Program-made: the position numbers and the translations under genes
Assembly: GCF_037477895.1 (NCBI RefSeq)
Contig: NZ_CP132744.1
Span: 1,364,001-1,428,000, forward strand
Origin: Mycetohabitans endofungorum
Lineage (GTDB): Bacteria > Pseudomonadota > Gammaproteobacteria > Burkholderiales > Burkholderiaceae
Length of the DNA stretch: 64,000 nucleotides
Direction of reading: 5' to 3'
Notes under the pieces: generated by a model
What the model saw: only the letters and a program-made list of their open reading frames with translations
Told to the model about the DNA's origin: nothing
The model's database searches: none
Shown: positions 25,170 to 33,240 of the stretch, piece by piece
Numbering within the stretch: the first letter of the stretch is position 1
How the letters are laid out: every line of letters begins with the position of its first letter

Positions 25170-25491
25170 AGTCGGGCACATTAGCCCCACCCCGGAAGAA
25201 GACGCTGCCATCAACACGGGCATCGCGGCTGACCCGGAGACCCGTGAGTGGACCGATGAGGATTTTGCCCAGGCGAAACCCGCAAGTGAGGTCTTACCGT
25301 CTAAAGTATATGCCGCACTGGTCGCCAAGCGCCCTCGCGGTCGCCCGAAGGCGGAAGAGACCAAGGTATTTACAGCCATACGCCTGGACGCTGACCTAGT
25401 GGAGGCGTTCAAGGCTACCGGGAAAGGCTGGCAAACTCGCGTAAATGCGGCCCTGCGCCAGTACTTGGCCGAGCACCCGCTTGCTCACTGA
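25156..25491 (+). CDS. brnA: BrnA antitoxin
   Basis: A 111-residue antitoxin ending in the BrnA ribbon-helix-helix: KVFTAIRLDADLVEAFKATG then KGWQTRVNAALRQYLAEH. An N-terminal DEDFAQAKPASEVLP segment wraps the toxin in the family. Probably leaderless repression through the palindrome upstream of brnT. Confidence 0.9.
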   Translation: MPKLKVGHISPTPEEDAAINTGIAADPETREWTDEDFAQAKPASEVLPSKVYAALVAKRPRGRPKAEETKVFTAIRLDADLVEAFKATGKGWQTRVNAALRQYLAEHPLAH

Positions 25492-25504
25492 AGCTCCGCT
25501 TCCG

Positions 25505-25670
25505 TTTCGCAACGCAAAAAGCACCTAAGCGGGAGCAAGGGTTTGCGGGCCGCAATCCGACTCCGGTGCAACACGTTTTCCCTGCCGCCGCCGACCAGCG
25601 ACAGATAGACAAGCTTCGAGCGCTCCAGCCCTACATGTGTGCGGTGCGGCCAAAGACGGCGGGATGCAAT
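25505..25670 (+). repeat. Rz 3'-end repeat, copy D with shared leader
   Basis: The most diverged copy (tttcgcaacgcaaaaagc leader; codons VFPAAADQRQIDKLRALQPY, MCAVRPKTAGCN). The stop codon is lost but the frame is open. Confidence 0.75.
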
Positions 25671-25724
25671 CCAAGTACGATGTCGGTTCAGTCCGCTGGG
25701 TAGTAATCGAAAGCTTTTTCGGCA

Positions 25725-26019
25725 TCAAGCATGCGCCGTTGCGTGCAATTGCAGCCCGAGCGCTTTGATGACCTTTAAAATCGTCCCGAAGCTCGGATCA
25801 CCCTCACTTGACAACGCCTTATAGGCCCTCCCGTGTCAGGCCTGCATCGCGGGCAACTTGTGTCATACCGCGCGCGCGGGCAATCACGCCAAGTGCTTGT
25901 GCAGTGCATGTCGGATCATCGCCGCCTTCTAGAAGGCATGCCTCAAAATATTCGGCGATATCTTCTTCGGTCTTCAGGTGCTCGGCCGAATCCCATGGCC
26001 GGGTCTTGATTTTGTCCAT
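25725..26019 (-). pseudogene. HigA-2-type addiction antidote, frameshifted
   Basis: Opens MDKIKTRPWDSAEHLKTEED and AQALGVIARARGMTQVARDA with a helix-turn-helix, then hits a stop after LTREGL. One base change in phase restores YKALSSEGDPSFGTILKVIK and ALGLQL, the family C terminus, to 25725. No partner toxin is adjacent. Confidence 0.75.
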
Positions 26020-26022
26020 CTT

Positions 26023-26133
26023 TCACTCCGTATCAAGGCAATTCGACATCCGATGCTTCACTGCTAGCAGCAGCTCCGCCCCGATGTCGCGCGTCGCGTC
26101 ACGCGCGATGAGTTCTTTTTCGGTCTTAGGCAT
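26023..26133 (-). pseudogene. Antitoxin N-terminal fragment
   Basis: 36 codons (MPKTEKELIARDATRDIGAE...) matching the start of NadS/HigA2-type antitoxins that follow RelE-like toxins. The helix-turn-helix part is gone. The start overlaps the stop of the toxin remnant. Confidence 0.6.
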
Positions 26134-26310
26134 CCTTGATTGCCTTGAGCGTGTGGCCGGGAATGTTCTCCCGTGCACTCTTGGCGTAGATCGTGAGCAA
26201 CCAGATTTCGCCGTTCGCAAGCCGGTTGTAGTAGATGACGCGGACACCGCCGCTCTTCCCGCTACCTTGACGCTTCCAGCGCACTTTCCGGCCGTAAGCT
26301 TGGAGGCTTC
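26126..26310 (-). pseudogene. HigB2/RelE-type toxin, N terminus lost
   Basis: About 58 C-terminal residues in one frame: RKVRWKRQGSGKSGGVRVIY, YNRLANGEIWLLTIYAKSAR, ENIPGHTLKAIKDA. A stop lies just upstream, where the sequence becomes tRNA-like, so the first ~45 residues are missing. Confidence 0.75.
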
Positions 26311-26337
26311 CTGCTCTACCATTGAGCTACACTCGCT
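26292..26337 (-). pseudogene. tRNA-Gly 5' fragment
   Basis: Read on the minus strand, GCGAGTGTAGCTCAATGG, then TAGAGCAGGAAGCCTCC and AAGCTTACG, matches the acceptor 5' strand, D arm and anticodon arm of a beta-proteobacterial tRNA-Gly (from memory of the family). The T arm and 3' acceptor strand are absent, so it cannot be functional. Confidence 0.55.
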
Positions 26338-26362
26338 ACTGCCTCGGATTATGCTGAAACCC

Positions 26363-26372
26363 TGTGCCATAG
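26363..26372. repeat. Candidate right attachment core (attR)
   Basis: TGTGCCATAG, as at 1298 and 1317. Weaker similarity continues on the minus strand (TAATCCG nearby at both ends). 150 bp before the mltG start. Confidence 0.35.
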
Positions 26373-26523
26373 GCAAAAATCTGCTGTATACAAATCAATG
26401 ACTTACACGCTCATCGTAAACGCGCCAAAGGTACAGGTATAACGGCTGGATTCGCCTACTGTGGCGGGAGACCGCCAAATTTAGCAACTGTATTATATTG
26501 AGTCTTGCTCAACCCTGTTTCGC

Positions 26524-27612
26524 ATGTCCCTGTTCAAGAAAGTGCTGTTCGCCACGGCGGCGGTCGCGACAGTCGCCGTCGTCGCGGCGTGTGGCGCCGT
26601 TTGGTATTGGGCTCGCACGCCCCTTCAGATCACGCCTTCGCCACTTGATGTCACGATCAAGCCGCGCAGCAGCCTGCGCAGCGTCGCCGTCCAATTGCGC
26701 CGCGGCGGCGTGCCGGTCGAGCCGCGCTTGTTCGTGCTAATGGCCCGCGTGCTGGGCCTGTCCTCGCAATTGAAATCCGGCAATTACGCGTTCTCGACCG
26801 GGGTCACGCCATACGGCGTGTTGCAGAAGGTGGCGCGCGGCGACGTCAACCAATACGTCGTTACGATCATCGAGGGTTGGACGTTTCGCCGCATGCGCGA
26901 CGAGATCAACGCGCACCCGGCGTTGCGCCATGATTCCGCCGCGCTCAGCGACGCGCAATTGATGCGCGCGATTCTGGCCGACATTGCACCCACCGACCCA
27001 CGCGCGGCGGGCACGTCGCCGGCATCGCCGCCCGCACGCCGCATGCCGGCGCTGCGAGGCGCGCCTGCGCAGGAACCCGAGGGCCTGTTCTTCCCAGATA
27101 CGTACCTGTTCGACAAGAACACCAGCGACCTAGACATTTACCGCCGTGCATACCAGTTGATGCATCTGCGGGTGCAGCAGGCATGGGAGGGCCGCGCGCT
27201 GGGGCTGCCCTATGCGACGCCCTACGATGCGCTGAAAATGGCCTCGATTGTCGAGAAGGAGACCGGCCGCGCGCAAGACCGGCCGCTGGTGGCTGCGGTA
27301 CTTGTCAACCGATTGCGTCTGTCGATGCCATTGCAAACCGATCCGACTGTAATCTACGGGCTTGGCACATCGTACGCTGGCCGGTTGCGCAAGCAGGACT
27401 TGCAGACTGACACCCCGTACAATACCTATATGCGCGGCGGGCTTCCGCCCACGCCGATCGCGCTACCCGGCAACGCGTCGCTGGAAGCCGCGCTGCACCC
27501 GGCTGCCAGCAGCGCGTTGTATTTTGTCGCGCGCGGCGACGGCAGCAGTCATTTTTCCGACAATCTCGGCGATCACAACAAGGCCGTCGACAAGTACATC
27601 AGGGGCCAGTGA
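26524..27612 (+). CDS. mltG: Endolytic murein transglycosylase MltG
   Basis: A 362-residue inner-membrane enzyme that cuts nascent glycan strands and sets their length. Signal anchor at residues 8-29, LysM-like region 40-110, then the YceG domain with the catalytic Glu244 in SIVEKET and the conserved [16 protein letters not shown] and [12 protein letters not shown]. Residues 155-185 are a Pro/Ala-rich insert. First gene of the mltG-tmk-holB run; separated from ygfZ by the prophage. Confidence 0.95.
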   Translation: MSLFKKVLFATAAVATVAVVAACGAVWYWARTPLQITPSPLDVTIKPRSSLRSVAVQLRRGGVPVEPRLFVLMARVLGLSSQLKSGNYAFSTGVTPYGVLQKVARGDVNQYVVTIIEGWTFRRMRDEINAHPALRHDSAALSDAQLMRAILADIAPTDPRAAGTSPASPPARRMPALRGAPAQEPEGLFFPDTYLFDKNTSDLDIYRRAYQLMHLRVQQAWEGRALGLPYATPYDALKMASIVEKETGRAQDRPLVAAVLVNRLRLSMPLQTDPTVIYGLGTSYAGRLRKQDLQTDTPYNTYMRGGLPPTPIALPGNASLEAALHPAASSALYFVARGDGSSHFSDNLGDHNKAVDKYIRGQ

Positions 27613-27613
27613 C

Positions 27614-28270
27614 ATGATGGATATCACGACCAGCCGCCACGACGGGCCCCGGCCGCGCGGCAAATTCATTACGTTTGAAGGGATCGATGGCGCTGGCAAG
27701 ACGACTCATCTGACGTGGTTTTGCGACCGGCTGTCCGAGCGCGCCGCGCGGCAGGGTGCCAGTGTCATCGTCACACGCGAGCCGGGTGGCACGCCGCTGG
27801 GCGAGACGCTGCGGGAAATCCTGTTGCGCCAACCGATGCATTTGGAAACGGAGACATTACTGATGTTTGCGGCGCGTCGCGAGCATATCGCCGCGGTGAT
27901 CGAGCCGACGCTCGCCCGTGGCGACTGGGTGCTGTCCGATCGCTTCACGGATGCGACATTTGCCTACCAGGGCGGCGGGCGCGGCTTGTCGATCGACAAG
28001 CTGCAGGTGCTCGAGCACTGGGTGCAGGCCGGGCTGCAACCGGATCGCACCGTGCTGTTCGACGTGCCGACCGATACCGCCAGTGCAAGGCGTGGCGGGG
28101 CTCGCGCACCCGATAAGTTCGAGAGCGAGTCGAACGAATTCTTCGCGCACACCCGTGCCGAATACCTGCGCCGCGCCGCGCAGGCACCAGCGCGGTTTGC
28201 GATCGTCGATGCGACATGTTCGATCGCCGAAGTGCGCGAACAGCTCGAAGCTATTCTCCTCACTCTTTGA
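27614..28270 (+). CDS. tmk: Thymidylate kinase
   Basis: A 218-residue kinase converting dTMP to dTDP. P-loop GIDGAGKTT (23-31), DR motif in [18 protein letters not shown], and a LID region with [13 protein letters not shown]. The start is the first of two ATGs, two bases after the mltG stop. No lesion. Confidence 0.95.
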   Translation: MMDITTSRHDGPRPRGKFITFEGIDGAGKTTHLTWFCDRLSERAARQGASVIVTREPGGTPLGETLREILLRQPMHLETETLLMFAARREHIAAVIEPTLARGDWVLSDRFTDATFAYQGGGRGLSIDKLQVLEHWVQAGLQPDRTVLFDVPTDTASARRGGARAPDKFESESNEFFAHTRAEYLRRAAQAPARFAIVDATCSIAEVREQLEAILLTL

Positions 28271-28280
28271 TCGATAGAAA

Positions 28281-29360
28281 ATGCCGTATCCATGGCAATA
28301 CGACGACTGGACGCGTATCCAGGCACTGCGTGAACATTGGCCTCACGCGTTGTTGCTGTACGGGCAGGCCGGCATCGGCAAGGTGGATTTCGCTTGCGAG
28401 CTTGCGCAGAGCTTGTTGTGCGAGCAGCCTCGTGATGACGCACGCGCGTGCGGGCAGTGCGCCGCATGCACCTGGTTCCTGCAACGCAATCATCCGGATT
28501 TCAGGCTCGTCTGCCCCGAGGCCGTCGCCGCCGAGGCCACGCCGCTGCAAGCGAGCAGCGATATCGGCAAGAATGCCAACGGTGAGCGCACGGGCGACGA
28601 CGATGGCGCAAGTGCTGGCGCAGGCGGCAAGAAATCCAAGGCGCCGAGCAAGGAGATCAGAATCGAGCAGGTCAGGGCGCTACTCGATTTCTGCAGCATT
28701 GGCTCGCACCGCGGCGGTCGGCGCGTGGTGGTACTGTTCCCGGCCGAGGCGCTGAACGTGGCGGCAGCCAACGCACTGCTCAAGACGCTGGAGGAGCCGC
28801 CGTCCGGCGTGGTGTTCCTGCTCGTGAGCGCGAACGTGGAGCGTTTGCTGCCGACCATCGTGAGCCGCTGCAGACAATGGCCGCTGGCGATGCCCGACGC
28901 GGCGAGTGCCTCGGATTGGCTCCGTAGCCAGTCCATTGACGATCCGGCGGGGGTACTCGCAGAAGCCGGCGGCGCGCCATTGGCCGCGCTGGCCGTTGCC
29001 CGCGACGAGCACGCGCCGCTCAAGCGCTTCACGCTTGAGCAACTTGCGGCCGGCCCGGCGTGCGACCCATTCGCCTGCGGCGAAGCCCTGCAAAAGGCGC
29101 CGGGGCCGTCGGTACTCGGCTGGCTGCAACGATGGCTCTATGACGTGCTAGCCATGCAGATGAGCGGCGAGCCACGCTACTTCCCAGCGCACCGCAACGC
29201 GCTCGAGTATGTTGCACAAAGTGCCACGTCTTTGCAGGTCGCCCAGTGCCTGAAGCGGATCACGCAACAACGGGCCGTCGAGCAGCATCCGCTGAATGGC
29301 CGACTGGTTTTCGAAGAGCTGTTTATCCATTATCGGAGCATGTTCGGGAGCAACCCATGA
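28281..29360 (+). CDS. holB: DNA polymerase III subunit delta prime
   Basis: A 359-residue clamp-loader subunit. Degenerate P-loop GQAGIGK (28-34), four zinc-binding cysteines (47, 57, 60, 63), and the SRC motif in VSRCRQWPLAMP. An insert of about 45 Gly/Ala/Lys-rich residues (90-135) follows the zinc site. It overlaps the next gene by 4 bp (ATGA). Confidence 0.93.
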   Translation: MPYPWQYDDWTRIQALREHWPHALLLYGQAGIGKVDFACELAQSLLCEQPRDDARACGQCAACTWFLQRNHPDFRLVCPEAVAAEATPLQASSDIGKNANGERTGDDDGASAGAGGKKSKAPSKEIRIEQVRALLDFCSIGSHRGGRRVVVLFPAEALNVAAANALLKTLEEPPSGVVFLLVSANVERLLPTIVSRCRQWPLAMPDAASASDWLRSQSIDDPAGVLAEAGGAPLAALAVARDEHAPLKRFTLEQLAAGPACDPFACGEALQKAPGPSVLGWLQRWLYDVLAMQMSGEPRYFPAHRNALEYVAQSATSLQVAQCLKRITQQRAVEQHPLNGRLVFEELFIHYRSMFGSNP

Positions 29361-29865
29361 CGCACATGCCCTATCGCGTCGCTACACGCGCCGATCTGCC
29401 GACGGTCATCGCGATTTATAATTCGACGGTTTCCCCCAGGCAAGTGACTGCGGACCTGAAGCCTGTCAGTGTCGATAGCCGGCACGACTGGTTCGATGCA
29501 TATGCTCCAGATAGGCGCTCGCTGTGGGTCGTGGAGCGCGACGGCAGGGTAGTCGTATGGGTGAGCTTTTCTGACTTCTATGGCCGTCCAGCCTACCGCC
29601 ACACGGCCGAAGTGAGCCTCTACCTGCACGCGTCGGTACGCGGGCAAGGGCTTGGATCACATTGCTGTCTGCGGCGCTCGAGCATGTGCCCTCGTTGGGC
29701 GTGCACACGGTGCTCGGTTTCCTCTTTGGCCACAACGAGCCCAGCCTGCGTTTGTTCCGCCGTTACGGCTTCGATGATTGGGGCCGGTTGCCGCGGATCG
29801 CGACACTGGATGGCATCGAGCGCGACGTGGTCATTGTCGGGCGCCGGCTCACCGCTGGCGCGTAA
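29357..29865 (+). pseudogene. GNAT acetyltransferase, one-base frameshift
   Basis: Phosphinothricin-acetyltransferase-like. Frame 1 from 29357 covers YRVATRADLPTVIAIYNSTV to [12 protein letters not shown]. Frame 2 from about 29657 gives [40 protein letters not shown] and [10 protein letters not shown] to 29865. Adding one T in cat-tgctg restores a ~169-residue protein with the acetyl-CoA motif [10 protein letters not shown]. It is either a young pseudogene or a sequencing error. Confidence 0.8.
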
Positions 29866-29903
29866 AGTCAGTTTCAATAGCGCGGCGGCGCCGCGGGGTA
29901 CCG

Positions 29904-30686
29904 ATGTTTATCGATTCACACTGCCACATCAACTTCGACGGAATGGCCGAGCGCCTGCCGGACGTGCTCGAGCAGATGCGCGTCAGTGCGGTGACTCATG
30001 CGCTGTGCGTCAGCGTCGATCTCGAGACGTTCCCGTCCGTGCTGGCGATTGCCCATGCGCATTCACATATCTTCGCGTCAGTGGGCGTGCATCCGGATCA
30101 CGAGCACGCGCGCGAGCCGGACGTTGCCGAATTGGTCTCGCTCGCGCAGGACTCGAAGGTTGTTGCGATTGGTGAAACCGGATTGGATTACTATCGGCTC
30201 GAAGGCCGCACACTGGACGACATGGCATGGCAGCGGCAACGGTTCCGCACACATATCCAAGCTGCGCGCGCTGCCGACAAGCCATTGATCGTCCACACGC
30301 GTGCCGCCGCACAGGATACGCTGCGGATCATGCAGGAAGAGGGCGCAGCCGCAGTCGGCGGCGTGATGCATTGTTTCACCGAAACGTGGGATGTTGCGCA
30401 GGCGGCGCTCGAGCAAAATTTTTTTATTTCGCTGTCGGGCATTGTGACATTCAAGAACGCGACGCAAATCCAGGAGGTCGCTCGCAAAGTGCCGCTCGAA
30501 CGCTTGTTGATCGAAACAGACTCGCCTTACCTGGCGCCTGTGCCGTACCGGGGCAAGCCCAATGAACCTGCGTATGTCAGCCATGTCGGACGTTTCGTCG
30601 CGCAGCTGCGTGGCATCGACGTGGAGCAACTTGGCGCGGCGACGTCGGCCAACTTTTTTCGGCTGTTCCGCAGCGCAAAATGTTGA
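29904..30686 (+). CDS. tatD: TatD-family metal-dependent DNase
   Basis: A 260-residue TIM-barrel hydrolase. Metal ligands: HCH in MFIDSHCHINFD, GETGLDYY, VHTRAA, MHCFTE and ETDSPYLAP. Length is normal. The conserved location is between holB and the ankyrin gene in Burkholderia. Confidence 0.93.
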   Translation: MFIDSHCHINFDGMAERLPDVLEQMRVSAVTHALCVSVDLETFPSVLAIAHAHSHIFASVGVHPDHEHAREPDVAELVSLAQDSKVVAIGETGLDYYRLEGRTLDDMAWQRQRFRTHIQAARAADKPLIVHTRAAAQDTLRIMQEEGAAAVGGVMHCFTETWDVAQAALEQNFFISLSGIVTFKNATQIQEVARKVPLERLLIETDSPYLAPVPYRGKPNEPAYVSHVGRFVAQLRGIDVEQLGAATSANFFRLFRSAKC

Positions 30687-30726
30687 GATCTAATTTTCTA
30701 TAATTGATAAATTAGACAAATAACTC

Positions 30727-31545
30727 ATGTCATGTATGAATAATTTCGCTGGGTTTTCCGATGTCATTCGCTCATCGTTTACCGCCGCCCGGGTATTGCA
30801 CCGTTGCTCAGCGCGCTGGCTGGCCGGGGCATGGCTCACGTGCGCATTGACGATGGGGATAGGGGCCGCGATCCCGTCAACAGCGCAAGCGAGCCCGGCC
30901 GACGCGATGATCAAGGCAGTGAAGTTCGACGATGTCGACGCGGTGCGCAAGCTGCTCGCCGCCGGTATCGATCCGAACCTGGTCGATGCTGGCGGCATGC
31001 CGATGCTGGTACTCGCCGCGCGAGAAAAGTCCGAAAAGGTCGCCGCGCTGTTGGCGGACCAACCGAAGACTGACCTGGGGAAGCTGGATCGTGCTGGCGA
31101 GAACGCGATGATGTTGGCCGCGCTCAACGGCGAGACTGAGCTGGTCAAGCAGCTGATCGAGAAGGGGGCCGAAGTCAACAAGTCGGGCTGGACACCGCTG
31201 CATTACGCAGCGACGACCGGCCAGGATGAGGTCGTCAAGCTGCTGATCGATCATTCCGCATACATTGATGCCGCATCGCCGAACGGCACCACGCCGCTGA
31301 TGATGGCCGCGCGCGGCGGCCATATCACGACCGTGAAGCTGCTGCTTGACGAGGGCGCCGACCTGACGTTGAAGAACCAGTTGGAATTGACCGCGATCGA
31401 TTTTGCGAAACAATACAACCAGAAAGACATCGCGGACAGCCTAGCCGCGCGACTGGAGAAAATACAGGTGCAACAAAGACAAAAGGATTCACGCCCGCCT
31501 GCCACGGCCGGTGGCAGTGCAGGTAACGCAGGCAGTACAAAATAA
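30727..31545 (+). CDS. Periplasmic ankyrin-repeat protein
   Basis: 272 residues. A signal-like hydrophobic segment (about 32-52) ends at an STAQA-S cleavage motif. Ankyrin repeats at about 58-230, e.g. NKSGWTPLHYAATTGQDEVV and GTTPLMMAARGGHITTVKLL. A basic, Gly/Ser-rich tail follows. Family and position are standard for Burkholderia next to tatD; molecular role unknown. Confidence 0.88.
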   Translation: MSCMNNFAGFSDVIRSSFTAARVLHRCSARWLAGAWLTCALTMGIGAAIPSTAQASPADAMIKAVKFDDVDAVRKLLAAGIDPNLVDAGGMPMLVLAAREKSEKVAALLADQPKTDLGKLDRAGENAMMLAALNGETELVKQLIEKGAEVNKSGWTPLHYAATTGQDEVVKLLIDHSAYIDAASPNGTTPLMMAARGGHITTVKLLLDEGADLTLKNQLELTAIDFAKQYNQKDIADSLAARLEKIQVQQRQKDSRPPATAGGSAGNAGSTK

Positions 31546-31551
31546 CCCGGC

Positions 31552-31576
31552 CCGGCACGGCGGTACGCCGTGCCGG
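31552..31576. other. GC-rich perfect hairpin after the ankyrin gene
   Basis: An 11-bp perfect stem (CCGGCACGGCG / CGCCGTGCCGG) with a GTA loop and no T-run. A possible transcription attenuating hairpin. Confidence 0.45.
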
Positions 31577-31602
31577 ATCTTGACTACAACATAAGGAACA
31601 CC

Positions 31603-31968
31603 ATGCTACGGACATTGCTCCGCGCCATCGCAATGTTTGCGATCAGTGTGCCGATGAACGCTTACGCGTTCACCGGCGCAGACCTGGACCGTCTGTGCCA
31701 GCGCACTGATGTGAAATCGCGCGTGTCGTGCGAAGCCTACATCGAAGGTGCAGCGGATGGTGTGTTCAATACGATCGAAGCCATCGGCGGTACGACAGGG
31801 CCGCGTGTAGGGCAGTACTTTTGCTTGCCCGATAACGTGAAAGCGGCGGAGTTGACTGACGCGGTGCGCAAGTATTTGGCAAATACGCCAAACGCAAAGG
31901 ACTACAACGCCAGTACGGTCGTCGCACTGGGGTTGGGCAAGAGCTATCCATGCTCAACAGGCAAGTGA
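31603..31968 (+). CDS. Rap1a/Tai-immunity-fold exported protein
   Basis: 121 residues with a signal peptide ending near AYA-F (residue 22). The mature part has Rap1a-family features: GADLDRLCQ, CEAYIEGAADGVF, YFCLPD, and a terminal Cys. The family includes T6SS immunity proteins, but no effector gene is adjacent, so a general envelope role is as likely. AAGGA site before the ATG at 31603. Confidence 0.75.
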   Translation: MLRTLLRAIAMFAISVPMNAYAFTGADLDRLCQRTDVKSRVSCEAYIEGAADGVFNTIEAIGGTTGPRVGQYFCLPDNVKAAELTDAVRKYLANTPNAKDYNASTVVALGLGKSYPCSTGK

Positions 31969-31978
31969 TGGAGCGCTG

Positions 31979-33160
31979 GTGAGCTGGCTTGAACCGATCA
32001 GCAACATTGCTGCTTCGCCGCTGCATTCGTGGACCGGCCTGATCGTCGTTGCCGTGATCGCGGTGGTGTGCGTGCGCGCCGGGCACTGGGTCGGCGCCCG
32101 GATCATGCGTCGCGTGACGCGGCCCTATCCGATCTTGGCTGTCGTGACGGGGGCGATCGAGTGGCCATCGCTTTACGCGCTGGCGATGCTGGCTATCGAA
32201 CTGGTGCTGCACGAGGCGCCGGACGAGTTGGCGTTGATCCGCGTCGCGCGCGATGTTGGTGGCCTGACGTTGATCGGCATGCTGACGCTGTTGGCCGTAC
32301 GTTCGGTTGCCGGCGTAGGCAATGCAATCGTCGCCGCGAACCCGTTGGACACGGCCGACAACCTGCATGCGCGACGCATCCACACGCAGACGCGCGTGCT
32401 TGCTCGGTCGGTGATGACGCTGATCGTGATGCTCGGCATCGCGTCGATGTTGATGATGTTTCCCAACGTGCGGCAGGTCGGCACGAGCCTGCTCGCGTCG
32501 GCGGGCGTCGCCGGTCTGGTCGCCGGTATCGCGGCGCGCCCAGTGCTGGGCAATATGATCGCTGGGTTGCAGATTGCGCTGTCCCAGCCGATCCGACTTG
32601 ACGACGTGGTGGTGATCCAAGGCGAGTGGGGACGGATTGAGGAAATCACGGGTACCTATGTCGCCGTTCGAATTTGGGATCAGCGGCGGCTGATCGTGCC
32701 ACTGCAATGGTTGATAGAAAATCCGTTCACGAACTGGACCCGCAGCAGTTCGCAGATCATCGGCACGGTATTCCTGTTTGTCGACTACAAGATGCCGTTG
32801 CCGCCGTTGCGCGAGGAACTGTCACGTATCGTCAGCAATGCCCCGGAATGGGATGGGCGTGTCCAAGTATTGCAAGTTACCGACGCGACCGATCGCGCGA
32901 TGCAATTGCGGGTACTGGTCAGCTCGAGCGATTCGGGCCTGAATTGGGATTTGCGTTGCCGCGTACGAGAAGGATTGATTGCCTTCATCCAGCGCTATTA
33001 TCCAGAGTGCCTGCCGAAGATGCGGGCGGATCTGTCCACTGAACGTGAACGTGCACTGCAGGCCGAACCGCAGCCGATGCACGAGGCCACGCCACCGGAA
33101 GCGTCCAAGACCGCTGCCCATACGGAGGCCGACCCGGTGGCGATGCGCCGGGACGATTGA
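31979..33160 (+). CDS. MscS-family mechanosensitive channel
   Basis: A 393-residue inner-membrane protein, GTG start. Four hydrophobic helices (about 20-40, 60-80, 95-110, 145-165) precede the pore helix LLASAGVAGLVAGIAARPVL, which carries the Gly/Ala packing typical of MscS TM3. The beta domain (QIALSQPIRLDDVVVI, GRIEEIT) follows. The last 50 residues are a charged tail. Confidence 0.9.
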   Translation: MSWLEPISNIAASPLHSWTGLIVVAVIAVVCVRAGHWVGARIMRRVTRPYPILAVVTGAIEWPSLYALAMLAIELVLHEAPDELALIRVARDVGGLTLIGMLTLLAVRSVAGVGNAIVAANPLDTADNLHARRIHTQTRVLARSVMTLIVMLGIASMLMMFPNVRQVGTSLLASAGVAGLVAGIAARPVLGNMIAGLQIALSQPIRLDDVVVIQGEWGRIEEITGTYVAVRIWDQRRLIVPLQWLIENPFTNWTRSSSQIIGTVFLFVDYKMPLPPLREELSRIVSNAPEWDGRVQVLQVTDATDRAMQLRVLVSSSDSGLNWDLRCRVREGLIAFIQRYYPECLPKMRADLSTERERALQAEPQPMHEATPPEASKTAAHTEADPVAMRRDD

Positions 33161-33240
33161 CGCGCATTGAGTGAACCGCAGCGGCGCGCTATCGGTCATA
33201 ACCGACATGTCCCATTCAGCAACTGACGGAGAATAAGCGA

